Below are positions 18,248 to 27,812 of a stretch of DNA of 58,137 bases, in pieces. The notes beneath the pieces were generated by a model. That model ran no database searches. It was not told the origin of the DNA and saw only the letters and a program-made list of their open reading frames with translations. Source of the DNA: Bacteroidales bacterium (GTDB lineage Bacteria; Bacteroidota; Bacteroidia; Bacteroidales; Muribaculaceae); NCBI GenBank assembly GCA_030536615.1, contig JAUNPQ010000007.1, forward strand, positions 1-58,137, given 5' to 3'. Both the position numbers and the translations under genes were made by a program. The first letter of the stretch is position 1. Every line of letters begins with the position of its first letter.

Positions 18248-19684
18248 TTATTTGATGATTCTCTTGGCCACTGTGTTGCCCTGACGTGTGATGTAGAGGC
18301 CGGGGGTGAGGTTGTCACCGCTTACCTGCACACCGTTCAGGTTGAAGTATTCAACAGGTGCGTTCACGTCTGTGTCTGCAATGATGTTGTCAACACCGGC
18401 ATCGCCGTTGGGGTCAATGAAGTCTTTGGGAGCCATGGTGTATACACCAAGACCGTTGGCGCATTTGTAGTTTACGATGTAGGCGCCTTCAACGTTGTTT
18501 ACGTCAACAACGGGAACAGCCTGGAGGCAGTGGATGCGGTTGCCGCCATCAGATGTGGTACCAAGGCCTGCTTTCGGGAATACCCAGCATTCTTTTGCCT
18601 CGTCAAAGTTCATGCTTTCACCAAGTTTGATGATGCGGCTCTCGCAAAGGCCACCGCTGGCATATTGTTTGATGGGATAGAGGAAGAAGTTGTCACCGTT
18701 GAGCGTAATCTCAGCTGCACCGTTACATCCTGTTTCGGGCCATAATGCGGCCTCGGTGTTGGCTATACCATCCTGAAGAGCCATCTTCTTGTCGTAGTAG
18801 TTGGGGGTTGTGGCATTACCGTCCGTATAGAAAAGATCGGCAGTGAAGTCTTCGTCTTTGATGATGCGCAGATATGCGCCTGTGCCCCATTGTCCCTGTT
18901 CCAGAGGATGGGTTTTGCCTACATAGTCTGATACAACATATTCGTCAAAGAGACCCATGAATTCGTCTTCGCCCTGCTCGGCTACCCAACCGTAAACAAA
19001 GGGTGATACGGTGCCGTTTGATGAAGGAGCGCTCATGATGACGCAACGTGCTTCCTCACGGGTCACATCGCCGACAATGTCATAGTAGTCTGTACGACCG
19101 CCATAAATTTCGTCACCGTCTGAAATGCCTACTTCAGCAAATTGTGAGCATTCGCCGGTTTCAAGGTTGTCAACTTTGTAGAATTTAATGGTCTGGAAGC
19201 GTGCTTCTGTGCCTTTGTCAGCATCAGCCTGTACGTATGTGTTGCTGCAGAAGCCTGCAAACCATATGTGTCCAAAATCGTCAGTACCGATCTGGTTCAC
19301 GCAAAGAAGAGTCTCAAAGGGTTTGCCGTCAAGGGTCGGAGTAACTTTTTTTACGAGTTCACCGTTGAGGAGGTCAACATAGTAGAATGTACCCTGGTCA
19401 ACTGGGCCTTTGTCTTTGTCAACCACGTCTTTTGAGTTGGCGAGGATGATGATTTTCTTGCCGTTGTAATCGGCCACTGTGACTGTGCGGCAGTAGTTGG
19501 GGGAGTTCATCCACGGCATCTGGCTGTACTCTGTGACGCCAAGGTTGCTGCTTGCTTTAAGCCATCTGTTTGTGAGAACGTATCCATCAACCTCATCATA
19601 GGTGTCAGGGTCTGTAGTTACGCCGTCTGCGAACGATGTTCCGGTCACGAGGGCGGCAGCTGCAAAAAGTAAAAATTTCTTCAT
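18248..19684 (-). CDS. Secreted beta-propeller-like protein with T9SS sorting domain
   Basis: A 478-residue protein with a signal peptide (MKKFLLFAAAALVTGTSFA). The body consists of strand-turn repeats beginning with the block NRWLKASSNL...MPWMNSPNYCRTVTVADYNGKKIIIL. This resembles the segment of the first protein in the window that begins QKWIYSANASTLPQAPWFNSNSISRD, so the two share a domain. It ends with a short T9SS type A sorting domain (YFNLNGVQVSGDNLTPGLYITRQGNTV). No catalytic residues are recognised; a binding or structural role at the cell surface is likely. It has its own promoter and terminator. Confidence 0.7.
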   Translation of the reverse strand: MKKFLLFAAAALVTGTSFADGVTTDPDTYDEVDGYVLTNRWLKASSNLGVTEYSQMPWMNSPNYCRTVTVADYNGKKIIILANSKDVVDKDKGPVDQGTFYYVDLLNGELVKKVTPTLDGKPFETLLCVNQIGTDDFGHIWFAGFCSNTYVQADADKGTEARFQTIKFYKVDNLETGECSQFAEVGISDGDEIYGGRTDYYDIVGDVTREEARCVIMSAPSSNGTVSPFVYGWVAEQGEDEFMGLFDEYVVSDYVGKTHPLEQGQWGTGAYLRIIKDEDFTADLFYTDGNATTPNYYDKKMALQDGIANTEAALWPETGCNGAAEITLNGDNFFLYPIKQYASGGLCESRIIKLGESMNFDEAKECWVFPKAGLGTTSDGGNRIHCLQAVPVVDVNNVEGAYIVNYKCANGLGVYTMAPKDFIDPNGDAGVDNIIADTDVNAPVEYFNLNGVQVSGDNLTPGLYITRQGNTVAKRIIK

Positions 19685-19989
19685 ATAAAAATTAATTTTA
19701 AGGTGTAAAATTCTATGATGATTCTTTAATATGTCATTCAGGTCTCATGGAATTGACCTTTTAACCACAGGATTTTTTGTTCCGTTTTGCATCAGTTTTG
19801 CCTCCGGATGGGCGTGAACGGCTATTGCAATGGTTTTTTAAGGCTTCCGGATGCAAATTTAAACAAGATTTTAATACGTCGGCAATAATTTTATCTCAAT
19901 AAAAGTTAATAATTATTAAAACCAAGGGGTTGGGGTGTGGTGATATGCTTGGATTCGGCATATTTCATATTTATTCGTCATTTCTCGTT
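19685..19989. other. 305-bp intergenic region
   Basis: AT-rich region between two minus-strand genes. It holds the promoter of the 18248-19684 gene. I see no open reading frame with protein-like sequence and no RNA gene in the remainder; no clear terminator hairpin for the lipid kinase gene was found. Confidence 0.6.
19854..19885 (-). promoter_or_regulatory. Bacteroidota-type promoter for the 18248-19684 gene
   Basis: On the minus strand TTG (19885-19883) and TAAATTTG (19861-19854) are separated by 21 nt. This places the start near 19848 and gives an unusually long 5' leader of about 160 nt. Confidence 0.65.
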
Positions 19990-20949
19990 CTAAATTCGCC
20001 CCATGTGCAATGACAGAGAGATTCCCTCTATGAAAGCAGACAAAGGAGTGATGACCGGTGTGAACGGGTGTTTGCCGGCATCGGTGAGTATGTTCAGGGC
20101 GGCCGGATGGCATTTCACTTCAAGGGTGCGCCCCAGTGTGGCCGGTTCTCCGTCAATGTGGGCCGGTCCGTCACAGCAACGCTCTATGAGGGCGTGTTTG
20201 CATCTGAACACTTCAATGTGGCGGTTGTGGGCAAGCGTGCCGCTCATCATGTCTATTCCGAACATGGCCATGGCAGGCGGGGAGAGGGGACTGACCACAA
20301 CTATATCCAGAAAGCCGTCGCGTATGGATGCCGTCGGGGCGATATATGCGTTGTTGCCGTATTGTGAAGCGTTCGCACCGGTGATGATGAATGCGTCACG
20401 TTCCATCCGGTGTCCGTCGGCCTCGATGACATAGTGCTGTGGAGTGTAATGACGCAGTTCAGTCATGGCGCTTTTTATGTATGTCAGCCTGCCGCGTCCC
20501 GGTGCAGCCGCAAAACGGTCAGAAACAGCGGCATCGAAGCCTATGCCGAATGTGCAGAAAAATGGTTGTCCGTTCACAGTCCCGTAGTCGCAGGCTTCCA
20601 CATGGCGCCGGGCAATGATGCGCAACGATGCCAATGGGTCTATGGGAATGCCTATGTGGCGTGCCAGACCGTTGCCTGAGCCGGCGGGGATGATGCCCAG
20701 TGCTGTTTTTGTGCCGCAGAGTGCGCGGGCTGTCTCATTGACAGTTCCGTCACCTCCGCATGCAAGCACGGCATCATAGCCTTGCGCGGCGGCTTCGGCG
20801 GCAAGCGTTGTGGCATGGCCGGGATGGCGGGTATAGGCTGTCAGGCAATCAATTCCGTGCTGCCGCAGGGTAGCTGTTATGCGCTCGGCAAGCCCGCGCT
20901 TGTCAGCGGTGCCTGATATCGGATTGATGACCAGCAGCATTCTTTCCAT
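19990..20949 (-). CDS. Diacylglycerol kinase-family lipid kinase
   Basis: A 319-residue member of the DAGK_cat/YegS family. The opening LLVINPISGTADKRG, the nucleotide-binding GGDGTVNE motif (residues about 65-72) and IIPAGSGNGLARHIGIP are the family signatures; the C-terminal beta-rich domain is complete. It phosphorylates a lipid such as diacylglycerol at the inner membrane face, recycling lipids or making phosphatidic acid; sphingosine-like lipids are an alternative in Bacteroidales. It is the last gene of the msbA-queF-queC-lipid kinase run, 33 bp after queC. Confidence 0.92.
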   Translation of the reverse strand: MERMLLVINPISGTADKRGLAERITATLRQHGIDCLTAYTRHPGHATTLAAEAAAQGYDAVLACGGDGTVNETARALCGTKTALGIIPAGSGNGLARHIGIPIDPLASLRIIARRHVEACDYGTVNGQPFFCTFGIGFDAAVSDRFAAAPGRGRLTYIKSAMTELRHYTPQHYVIEADGHRMERDAFIITGANASQYGNNAYIAPTASIRDGFLDIVVVSPLSPPAMAMFGIDMMSGTLAHNRHIEVFRCKHALIERCCDGPAHIDGEPATLGRTLEVKCHPAALNILTDAGKHPFTPVITPLSAFIEGISLSLHMGRI

Positions 20950-20982
20950 GGAGAGATCCGGATAGGTTGTGAACGGAAAGAA

Positions 20983-21642
20983 TCAGGATTCGGTGTATAT
21001 TGTCGGATCATCTATGCCGGCCTCGGCAAGTGCCTGACGGCGTTCGCGGCAGGTACCGCACACTCCGCAGTGGTGTTCGCCACCCTTGTAGCATGAGTAG
21101 GTGGTGGCATAGTCAATGTCAAAGCATTTGCCGCGTGAGGCTATCTGTCCTTTGGTGAGGTGGGTATAGGGGGCATAGAGCATGATGTTGTCATAAGTGC
21201 CTTCGCTGATTGCCCGACTCATGGCTTTGACAAATGAAGCCCGGCAATCGGGGTATAGGGCATGGTCGCCGGCGTGGTTGGCGATCATGACGCGTGTCAG
21301 ACCGCGGCTCTCGGCAAGACCGGCGGCGGCGGCGAGCATGATTCCGTTGCGGAAGGGCACCACGGTTGATTTCATGTTGTCAAAATCATATTCGCCCTCG
21401 GGGATGGCATCGGCTCCTTCAAGCAATGAACTGTGGAAGTATTCGCCTATGAATGAGAGGTCTATGACAACGTGCTCTATGCTGAGCTGCCGGCAATGCA
21501 GACGCGCGCAGTCAAGCTCGCGCATATTGTGGTTCGATCCATAGTTGAATGTTACGGCAAGCTCTATGGACGAGGCATATTCATGGAGCATGGTCACTGA
21601 ATCCATGCCTCCGGAAAGGACGATAAGCGAATTTTTTTTCAT
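20983..21642 (-). CDS. queC: 7-cyano-7-deazaguanine synthase
   Basis: A 219-residue QueC, which converts 7-carboxy-7-deazaguanine to preQ0 with ATP and ammonia for queuosine synthesis. The PP-loop LSGGMDSVTML sits at residues about 8-18; the zinc cysteines are in CYKGGEHHCGVCGTC near the C-terminus. The ATG at 21642 (MKKNSLIVLSGG) is chosen because an upstream in-frame extension of 54 residues overlaps queF and has no family likeness. The neighbour queF does the next step in the pathway. Confidence 0.96.
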   Translation of the reverse strand: MKKNSLIVLSGGMDSVTMLHEYASSIELAVTFNYGSNHNMRELDCARLHCRQLSIEHVVIDLSFIGEYFHSSLLEGADAIPEGEYDFDNMKSTVVPFRNGIMLAAAAGLAESRGLTRVMIANHAGDHALYPDCRASFVKAMSRAISEGTYDNIMLYAPYTHLTKGQIASRGKCFDIDYATTYSCYKGGEHHCGVCGTCRERRQALAEAGIDDPTIYTES

Positions 21643-21676
21643 TGCAGTGAAGGGTTTATATGTGTATGGTTGGATT

Positions 21677-22147
21677 TCAGTGTATTGAGGCCATCTGGTC
21701 AAGCATGCGACGGCGTGCCAGTTCCTGATGGTCTGCGTCGGCGCGGTTGGTGAAAGGATAGATTGAGATGCCGCCGCGGGGGGTGAAGATTCCGTAGACT
21801 TCAAGATAGCGTGGATCCATAAGTTTCCAGAGATCGTTGAGTATGATGTTCACGCAGTCCTCGTGAAAATCTCCGTGGTTGCGGAAACTGAACAGGTAAA
21901 GCTTGAGGCTTTTGCTCTCAACCATGTTTGTGCGCGGTATGTAGCGGATTATGATGCGCGCAAAGTCGGGTTGTCCGGTCTTGGGACACAGCGAGGTGAA
22001 TTCCGGGCAGTCAAAAGTCACCAGATACTCTGTGTCAGGATGTTTGTTTGTAAATGTCTCAAGGATTGTGGGATCATATTGTGTGGGATATTTCACTCCG
22101 GTGTTGCCCAGAAGTGTCACGCCTGAAAGTTCGTCTGTTGTTCTCAT
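21677..22147 (-). CDS. queF: PreQ0 reductase (NADPH-dependent nitrile reductase)
   Basis: A 156-residue short (type I) QueF, reducing preQ0 to preQ1. The catalytic cysteine lies in [14 protein letters not shown] (residue about 54) and the nucleotide-binding [20 protein letters not shown] motif near residue 80; both are intact. It precedes queC by 34 bp, so the two queuosine steps are in one transcript with an msbA-like exporter upstream. Confidence 0.97.
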   Translation of the reverse strand: MRTTDELSGVTLLGNTGVKYPTQYDPTILETFTNKHPDTEYLVTFDCPEFTSLCPKTGQPDFARIIIRYIPRTNMVESKSLKLYLFSFRNHGDFHEDCVNIILNDLWKLMDPRYLEVYGIFTPRGGISIYPFTNRADADHQELARRRMLDQMASIH

Positions 22148-22177
22148 ATTCTTGCTGTTGTCTATCGTATATGTTTT

Positions 22178-24013
22178 TCAGAATTTCTGCATGTCCACAA
22201 GGCGGCGGTAGAAGCCGTTGAGTTCAAGTAGTGCCTGGTGTGTTCCGCTTTCCACAATGCGGCCTTCATGCATCACGCAGATCAGGTCTGCCCCGCTGAT
22301 GGTTGAGAGGCGGTGGGCAATGACAAGTGTGGTGCGGTTCTTCATGAGCCGTTCAAGAGCTTGCTGCACAAGGTGCTCGCTTTCGCTGTCAAGGGCTGAT
22401 GTGGCTTCGTCCAGAATCAGCACTGGCGGATTCTTGAGTATGGCGCGGGCAATGGATACTCGCTGGCGCTGACCGCCGGAAAGGCGGCAGCCGCGGTCAC
22501 CCACCACGGTGTCATAACCGTGTTCTGTCTGCATTATGAAGTCGTGCGCGTTGGCTATCCGCGCGGCTTCCTCAACCTGCTCACGTGTGGCGTGTTCCAC
22601 GCCGAATGTTATGTTGTTATAGAATGTATCATTGAAAAGAATGGCTTCCTGGTTTACGTTGCCCATGATGGCACGCAGATCATGGACACGCACGTTGCGT
22701 ATGTCAATGCCGTTGATGGTTATCGAGCCGCTGTCAACATCATGGAAACGCGGCAGCAGATCGGCAAGGGTGGATTTGCCCGAACCGGATTGGCCTACTA
22801 ATGCAACGGTGGCTCCTGCCGGTATGTCAAGGTTCACATTGTCTATGACCTTGTGCTCGCCATAGCTGAATGAGACATCGTTGTAGCGGATAGCGCCTCC
22901 CTTGGCCGGGAGGGTGGAGGGATCTGCCGGATCCTGAATAGGATTGTGCGCGTTCAGGACATGGTCTATGCGCTCCATGCTGGCCAGTCCTTTCTGAACT
23001 GAGTAAGCAGCTTTGCTGAGGTCTTTGGCAGGATTGATGATGCTGTAGAAAATCACCATATAATAGATGAATTCGGCGGCATCGAGGCCTGACCGTCCTC
23101 CTAAGATCAGCCATCCGCCGAACCACAGCACAATGGCTATGGCTATGGTGCCCAGAAACTCGCTCATGGGGTGTGCAAGTGACTGGCGCCTGGCCACTGA
23201 TTTGCTCAGACGGTAGAACTCGTTGTTCTCATCACGGAAACGGCGCCGCATTTTGTGCTCGGCATTGAAGGCCTTGATGATTCTAAGCCCTCCCAGAGTC
23301 TCTTCTATAGTTGACATGAGTACGCCCCATTGGTTCTGGCCTTCCAGGCTCTTGCGCTTCAGGCGTTTGCCCACGCGTCCCATCACAAGGCCGGCCACGG
23401 GCAGCAGAATCAGCACAAAGACCGTGAGCTGCCATGAGACGGCTATCATCATGATGAGGCACACTATTATCATTACCGGATTCTTGAAGATCATGTCGAG
23501 CGAGGCCATGATCGAGTTCTCGACCTCGGCAACATCACCTGTCATGCGCGCCATGACATCGCCTTTGCGCTCACCCGTGAAATAGCCTATGGGCAACGAG
23601 GTTATCTTGTCGTAGATGAAATTGCGTATGTCGCGCACAACTCCGGCACGCAGGGGAATGATGTAGTACGATGCCAGATAGGCCGTACCGGTCTTGAGCG
23701 CCGTCATCACTATCAGCGCGCCGGCAAGCACTCCGAGCGTGGCCACGCCTCCGCAGTTTTCAATGAGGGTCTGTATGTAGTAGTAGAAATTGTTGACGGC
23801 CACTGTCTTGATGTCACCGAAACCGCCGTCCGAGAGGCTCATGTAGGTATAGTGGGTGGTGTCCACCTTGAAGAGCATCTGCAGGATGGGGATGATGAGG
23901 GCGAATGAGAAAAGGGTCAGAAAAGCCGTGAGTATGTTGAAAAGGATGCTCAGGCCCAAATATTTTCTGTATGGAGGTACAAATCTCCTTAGAATCTTGA
24001 TGAATTCTCGCAT
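22178..24013 (-). CDS. MsbA-like ABC exporter
   Basis: A 611-residue half-transporter with an N-terminal six-helix membrane domain (about 1-330) and a C-terminal ATPase: Walker A VGQSGSGKSTL near residue 403, signature LSGGQRQR near 508, Walker B PVLILDEATSALD, and switch histidine in VIAHRLST. It dimerises in the inner membrane and, by family, flips lipid A core or another lipid; MsbA identity is likely but a multidrug role cannot be excluded. The ATG at 24013 (MREFIKILRRFVPPY) is preferred over an upstream in-frame ATG that gives a non-homologous 15-residue extension spanning to 24058. A strong promoter ends just upstream. Confidence 0.88.
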   Translation of the reverse strand: MREFIKILRRFVPPYRKYLGLSILFNILTAFLTLFSFALIIPILQMLFKVDTTHYTYMSLSDGGFGDIKTVAVNNFYYYIQTLIENCGGVATLGVLAGALIVMTALKTGTAYLASYYIIPLRAGVVRDIRNFIYDKITSLPIGYFTGERKGDVMARMTGDVAEVENSIMASLDMIFKNPVMIIVCLIMMIAVSWQLTVFVLILLPVAGLVMGRVGKRLKRKSLEGQNQWGVLMSTIEETLGGLRIIKAFNAEHKMRRRFRDENNEFYRLSKSVARRQSLAHPMSEFLGTIAIAIVLWFGGWLILGGRSGLDAAEFIYYMVIFYSIINPAKDLSKAAYSVQKGLASMERIDHVLNAHNPIQDPADPSTLPAKGGAIRYNDVSFSYGEHKVIDNVNLDIPAGATVALVGQSGSGKSTLADLLPRFHDVDSGSITINGIDIRNVRVHDLRAIMGNVNQEAILFNDTFYNNITFGVEHATREQVEEAARIANAHDFIMQTEHGYDTVVGDRGCRLSGGQRQRVSIARAILKNPPVLILDEATSALDSESEHLVQQALERLMKNRTTLVIAHRLSTISGADLICVMHEGRIVESGTHQALLELNGFYRRLVDMQKF

Positions 24014-24059
24014 GTTGTGACGGTGACAGTTTTTGACGCCTAAGCGACCTAAAGACACG

Positions 24060-24091
24060 CAAAGTTACGAAAAAAAGCTCGACAATTCAAA
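24060..24091 (-). promoter_or_regulatory. Bacteroidota-type promoter for the msbA-queF-queC-lipid kinase run
   Basis: On the minus strand TTTTG (24092-24088) and TAACTTTG (24067-24060) are 20 nt apart. Transcription would start near 24054 and give a leader of about 40 nt, which supports the downstream ATG at 24013. Confidence 0.75.
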
Positions 24092-24145
24092 AGACGAGTG
24101 TTGCCTGACCGCGGGGCAGCTCATGGTGCGGCACGTGAACACGTC

Positions 24146-24176
24146 TTGCAGATGTCAGGAAAAAATTGTACTTTTG
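24146..24176 (+). promoter_or_regulatory. Bacteroidota-type promoter for pta-ackA
   Basis: TTG (24146-24148) and TACTTTTG (24169-24176) are 20 nt apart. It is back-to-back with the msbA promoter, the -33 elements being about 55 bp apart. Confidence 0.75.
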
Positions 24177-24258
24177 CACCAACAACAAGCCATTTGCAGA
24201 ACAGCAGAAATGACTTGCGCTTCTGAAATATCTAACCAATTATCGGAACAACACAGAA

Positions 24259-25287
24259 ATGTCTACCCTTTTTGAAAAACTAACGGCCAAGGCCCGCGCC
24301 AACCGGCAGCGCATTGTCCTTCCCGAAGGTACGGAACCCCGTACGCTCAAAGCAGCCGACCGCATTCTGGCCGACAAACTTGCCGATATAATACTCATTG
24401 GTGATCCGGATGAAATAAAACGGATGGCCATAGAGATGAATCTCAGTCACATCGCTGAGGCAACAATTGTCAATCCGTCTGATGAAGCTGTCATTGACCG
24501 CTATGCTCCCATCTATTACGAACTGCGCAAGAAGAAGGGTGTGACTGAGATGGAAGCGCGCCTCACCACGGCCAATCCGCTCTATCTGGGCTGTCTGATA
24601 GTGAAAGCGGGCGATGCCGACGGTCAGGTGGCCGGAGCCATGAACACAACGGCCAATGTGCTTCGCGCCGCGTTCCAGATTGTGAAGACACGCCCGGGCA
24701 TAAGCGTTGTCAGCGGTGCATTTGTGATGCTTCTGCCGAAAGCGCTGCCCTATGGCACAGACGGTGTGCTTGTGTTTGCGGACTGTGCCGTTGTGCCTGA
24801 TCCGGATGCATGTGAACTGGCCCAGATTGCTGTTGCGTCAGCAGCCACAGCCCGTGACATAGCCGGCATAGAGCCGCGTGTGGCTCTGCTGTCATTCTCA
24901 ACAAAGGGTTCTGCAAAGCATGAGCGTGTCGACAAGGTCATCGAGGCGGTGCAACTGGCCCATGAGATGGCCCCTGATCTCATACTTGACGGTGAGCTGC
25001 AGGCCGATGCCGCCATAGTGGCCGGTGTGTCGGCGATGAAAGCGCCGAACTCACCGCTGAGCGGCCGAGCCAATGTGCTGGTGTTCCCGAGTCTGGAAGT
25101 CGGCAACATAGCATACAAACTTGTGCAGCGTCTTGGAGGTGTGCAGGCAGTGGGTCCGATATTGCAGGGTCTGGCGGCTCCGGTCAACGACCTGTCAAGA
25201 GGTTGTTTCCCCGAGGATATATACAAGACCATCATAATCACAGCAAACCAGGCCATAGGTGCCAAGGAGGCGCTTGCCGGCAAGTGA
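24259..25287 (+). CDS. pta: Phosphate acetyltransferase
   Basis: A 342-residue short-form phosphotransacetylase (catalytic PTA_PTB domain only, without the N-terminal DRTGG regulatory domain of the E. coli enzyme). It interconverts acetyl-CoA and acetyl phosphate. Family blocks include [16 protein letters not shown] near residue 14 and [17 protein letters not shown] near 128. It is followed by ackA after 58 bp, forming the acetate-producing, ATP-yielding pair of fermentation. Confidence 0.97.
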   Translation: MSTLFEKLTAKARANRQRIVLPEGTEPRTLKAADRILADKLADIILIGDPDEIKRMAIEMNLSHIAEATIVNPSDEAVIDRYAPIYYELRKKKGVTEMEARLTTANPLYLGCLIVKAGDADGQVAGAMNTTANVLRAAFQIVKTRPGISVVSGAFVMLLPKALPYGTDGVLVFADCAVVPDPDACELAQIAVASAATARDIAGIEPRVALLSFSTKGSAKHERVDKVIEAVQLAHEMAPDLILDGELQADAAIVAGVSAMKAPNSPLSGRANVLVFPSLEVGNIAYKLVQRLGGVQAVGPILQGLAAPVNDLSRGCFPEDIYKTIIITANQAIGAKEALAGK

Positions 25288-25345
25288 TTTATTAATGATG
25301 ACGCAAATTAACAGACATCTAAAGAACTAAAAGAACATAACACAG

Positions 25346-26548
25346 ATGAAGATTCTTGTTTTGAACTGTGGAAGCAGTTCTGCCAAATATAAACTGATTG
25401 ATACCGCCGACGAGAAAGTGATGGCCGAGGGCGGAGTTGAAAAGATAGGTCTTGCCGACGGGTTCATAAAATATAAGAAAGCCGACGGCGAAAAAGCCGT
25501 CAAAGAGCTTGGCCACATAGACCACAAAGGAGCTGTGGAGGCTATTCTGGCGCAGCTTACCGATCCGGCTGACGGATGCATAAAAAGCTTTGACGAGATA
25601 GACGCCGTGGGCCACCGTCTGGTGCATGGCGGCGAGAAATTCAGCCACAGCGTGCTTATTACGGACGATGTCAAGAAAATGGTGCGCGAGTGCTATGATC
25701 TTGCGCCGCTTCACAACCCGGCCAATATGACCGGGGTGGAGGCTATAGATGCTCTTATGCCGGGGCTGCCCCAGGTCGGAGTGTTTGACACGGCATTCCA
25801 CCAGACCATGCCTGCCAAGAGCTATATGTATCCGCTGCCATACAAATATTACAAGGAGGACGGGGTGCGCCGCTATGGCTTCCACGGCACCAGTCACCGC
25901 TATGTCAGCGCCCGCGTATGCGAGATGCTTGGAGTGGATATCACCAAGAAGAAAATTATAACCTGTCACATAGGCAACGGAGCTTCGATCACCGCTGTTG
26001 ATGGCGGAAAGAGCGTTGACACATCCATGGGTCTGACTCCCACTGAAGGGCTGATGATGGGCACACGTGTGGGCGATGTTGATCCCGGCGCGCTTGTCTA
26101 CATCATGCTCAAGCACAACCTCACCCCCGATGCCCTGCAGAAAATCATTCAGAAAGAGAGCGGTATGCTTGGTGTGACCGGTATATCAAATGATATGCGT
26201 GAGATCGAGGCAGCCGTCAAAGAGGGCAATGAGCGTGCGCGCATGGGTCTGGAGATGTATGAGCAGCGTATCATAAAATATATAGGCGCATATGCTGCCG
26301 AGATGGGCGGAGTGGATATAATAGTGTTTACCGGCGGTGTGGGCGAGAATCAGACCGGCCTGCGCGCTGATGTGTGCAAGCCATTGGCATTCATGGGCGT
26401 TCACATCAACGAGGAGCTCAATGCTGTGACCCGCGGCACCGAAACAGTGCTTTCAACACCTGACTCGAAAGTGGTTGTCGCCGTTGTGCCCACTGATGAG
26501 GAACTGATGATAGCGCGTGACACACGTGATATCGTACGTGCTCTCTGA
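25346..26548 (+). CDS. ackA: Acetate kinase
   Basis: A 400-residue acetate kinase, converting acetyl phosphate and ADP to acetate and ATP. It shows the N-terminal NCGSSSAKYKLID motif, the VFDTAFHQTMP block (residues about 144-154), RRYGFHGTSHRY near 174, and the GGVGENQ motif near 331. Length is the family norm. It lies downstream of pta in the same transcript. Confidence 0.98.
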   Translation: MKILVLNCGSSSAKYKLIDTADEKVMAEGGVEKIGLADGFIKYKKADGEKAVKELGHIDHKGAVEAILAQLTDPADGCIKSFDEIDAVGHRLVHGGEKFSHSVLITDDVKKMVRECYDLAPLHNPANMTGVEAIDALMPGLPQVGVFDTAFHQTMPAKSYMYPLPYKYYKEDGVRRYGFHGTSHRYVSARVCEMLGVDITKKKIITCHIGNGASITAVDGGKSVDTSMGLTPTEGLMMGTRVGDVDPGALVYIMLKHNLTPDALQKIIQKESGMLGVTGISNDMREIEAAVKEGNERARMGLEMYEQRIIKYIGAYAAEMGGVDIIVFTGGVGENQTGLRADVCKPLAFMGVHINEELNAVTRGTETVLSTPDSKVVVAVVPTDEELMIARDTRDIVRAL

Positions 26549-26583
26549 CGCACACCGTTAACTCTCTCCAGCTAAAGTAATAT

Positions 26584-27804
26584 ATGAAGAATTTTTTCAG
26601 GATAGTGATATGTGGGGCGGCGATTGTAGCCGCCACGGCATGCTCATCCAAAGGCAGTCCAACGCCGCCTCCCGGACCCGTGCAGACAACTGTTCTGGTG
26701 TATATGGCTGCGGATAATAGTCTGGGTGTGCAGCTTGAGGACAGTACGGATATACGCGAGATGCAGGCCGCTGCCCGTGCAGGAGAGCTCAACGGCGGCC
26801 GTCTGCTGATCTATCACAAAGGATATCGGACGTCCGCTTCATTGAGTGAGATCAAGGCCGATGGAAAGATTGTCCGCCTGCATGAATATGGCGATGATGG
26901 TCTGACAAGTGTCCATTCGGCGCGCATGGCCCGTGTGCTGGCCGATGCTCGCGCGGCGGCTCCGGCCACGCATTTCGGCGTGGTACTGTGGAGCCACGGT
27001 GACGGATGGCTGCAGAACGGCCTTGAGGAGGATGAGCAGGCTAAAAAAGGAAAGTCCGCTTCCATGCCTGCCGGCGCAGGTGGCGTGTCCACGCTCCATA
27101 AACCCGAGGTTGCCGGATTTGGCAGTGAGGGTGGCCGCAAGATGAAAGTCTCAACACTTGCCACTGTGCTTGGTAATTCCGGACCGATTGATTTTGTATA
27201 CTTTGACTGCTGCTATATGGCAAACGTTGAAGTGGCGTATGAGATGAGAAATGTGACTCCGGTGATTGCCGGAAGCGCCATAGAACTTCCGGCTGAGGGC
27301 ATGCCTTATGACAAGACGCTCCATTATTTCTTTGCTGACGGAGAACCGGACATTGTGAATGCTGCACGCACCACGTTCAGTCACTTTGACACAATGACCG
27401 GAGAAGACCGCACCTGTGCCATGACAGTGATAAACACGGCAGGCCTTCCGGAACTTGCCTCAGTGACCAGAAAGGTGTATGAAATCGCTGCCGCTCCCGT
27501 TCCTGGCAATTACCGTCCGCAGCGCTATCAGGTCTCATCGCAATGCATGTTCTATGACCTTGCCGATTATGTGACAGCTCTGGCAGCCGACGCCAACGCT
27601 CCTTCGCTGGCCGGTGAATGGCGCACCGCGTTTGATGGCTGCATAACATATGCCGCGGCCACGCCTTTTCTGTGGAATCGGGTGGCTCTTGACCGCCATA
27701 ACGGATTGTCAACCATGATACTGGCATCAGCGGCTGATATTAAGGCAAAAAAATATGACACGCTGCAGTGGTACGCCGATGTTGCCTCTGCGATTAAATT
27801 CTGA
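26584..27804 (+). CDS. Clostripain-family (C11) cysteine peptidase lipoprotein
   Basis: A 406-residue protein with a lipoprotein signal peptide (lipobox AATACSS, Cys about residue 20), then a Pro-rich linker and a C11 caspase-fold peptidase. The opening strand TTVLVYMAADNSL is the family signature. The catalytic His is His138 in WSHGDGW and the catalytic Cys is Cys209 or Cys210 in YFDCCYMANVEV. Such enzymes cut after Arg or Lys and in gut Bacteroidales are secreted. Being a lipoprotein, it is anchored to a membrane, perhaps on the cell surface. It is 35 bp after ackA and 8 bp before the MscS-type channel gene. Confidence 0.88.
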   Translation: MKNFFRIVICGAAIVAATACSSKGSPTPPPGPVQTTVLVYMAADNSLGVQLEDSTDIREMQAAARAGELNGGRLLIYHKGYRTSASLSEIKADGKIVRLHEYGDDGLTSVHSARMARVLADARAAAPATHFGVVLWSHGDGWLQNGLEEDEQAKKGKSASMPAGAGGVSTLHKPEVAGFGSEGGRKMKVSTLATVLGNSGPIDFVYFDCCYMANVEVAYEMRNVTPVIAGSAIELPAEGMPYDKTLHYFFADGEPDIVNAARTTFSHFDTMTGEDRTCAMTVINTAGLPELASVTRKVYEIAAAPVPGNYRPQRYQVSSQCMFYDLADYVTALAADANAPSLAGEWRTAFDGCITYAAATPFLWNRVALDRHNGLSTMILASAADIKAKKYDTLQWYADVASAIKF

Positions 27805-27812
27805 CACTAAAG

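Noticed and set aside
21643..21804. 54-residue N-terminal extension of queC
   Set aside because: It overlaps queF and lacks similarity to QueC; the ATG at 21642 gives the family N-terminus.
24014..24058. 15-residue extension of the ABC exporter
   Set aside because: The promoter's predicted start lies at about 24054, inside the extension region, and the downstream ATG matches family starts.
25319..26116. Open frame of 265 codons on the minus strand opposite ackA
   Set aside because: It is antisense to a well-conserved acetate kinase and shows no protein family features.
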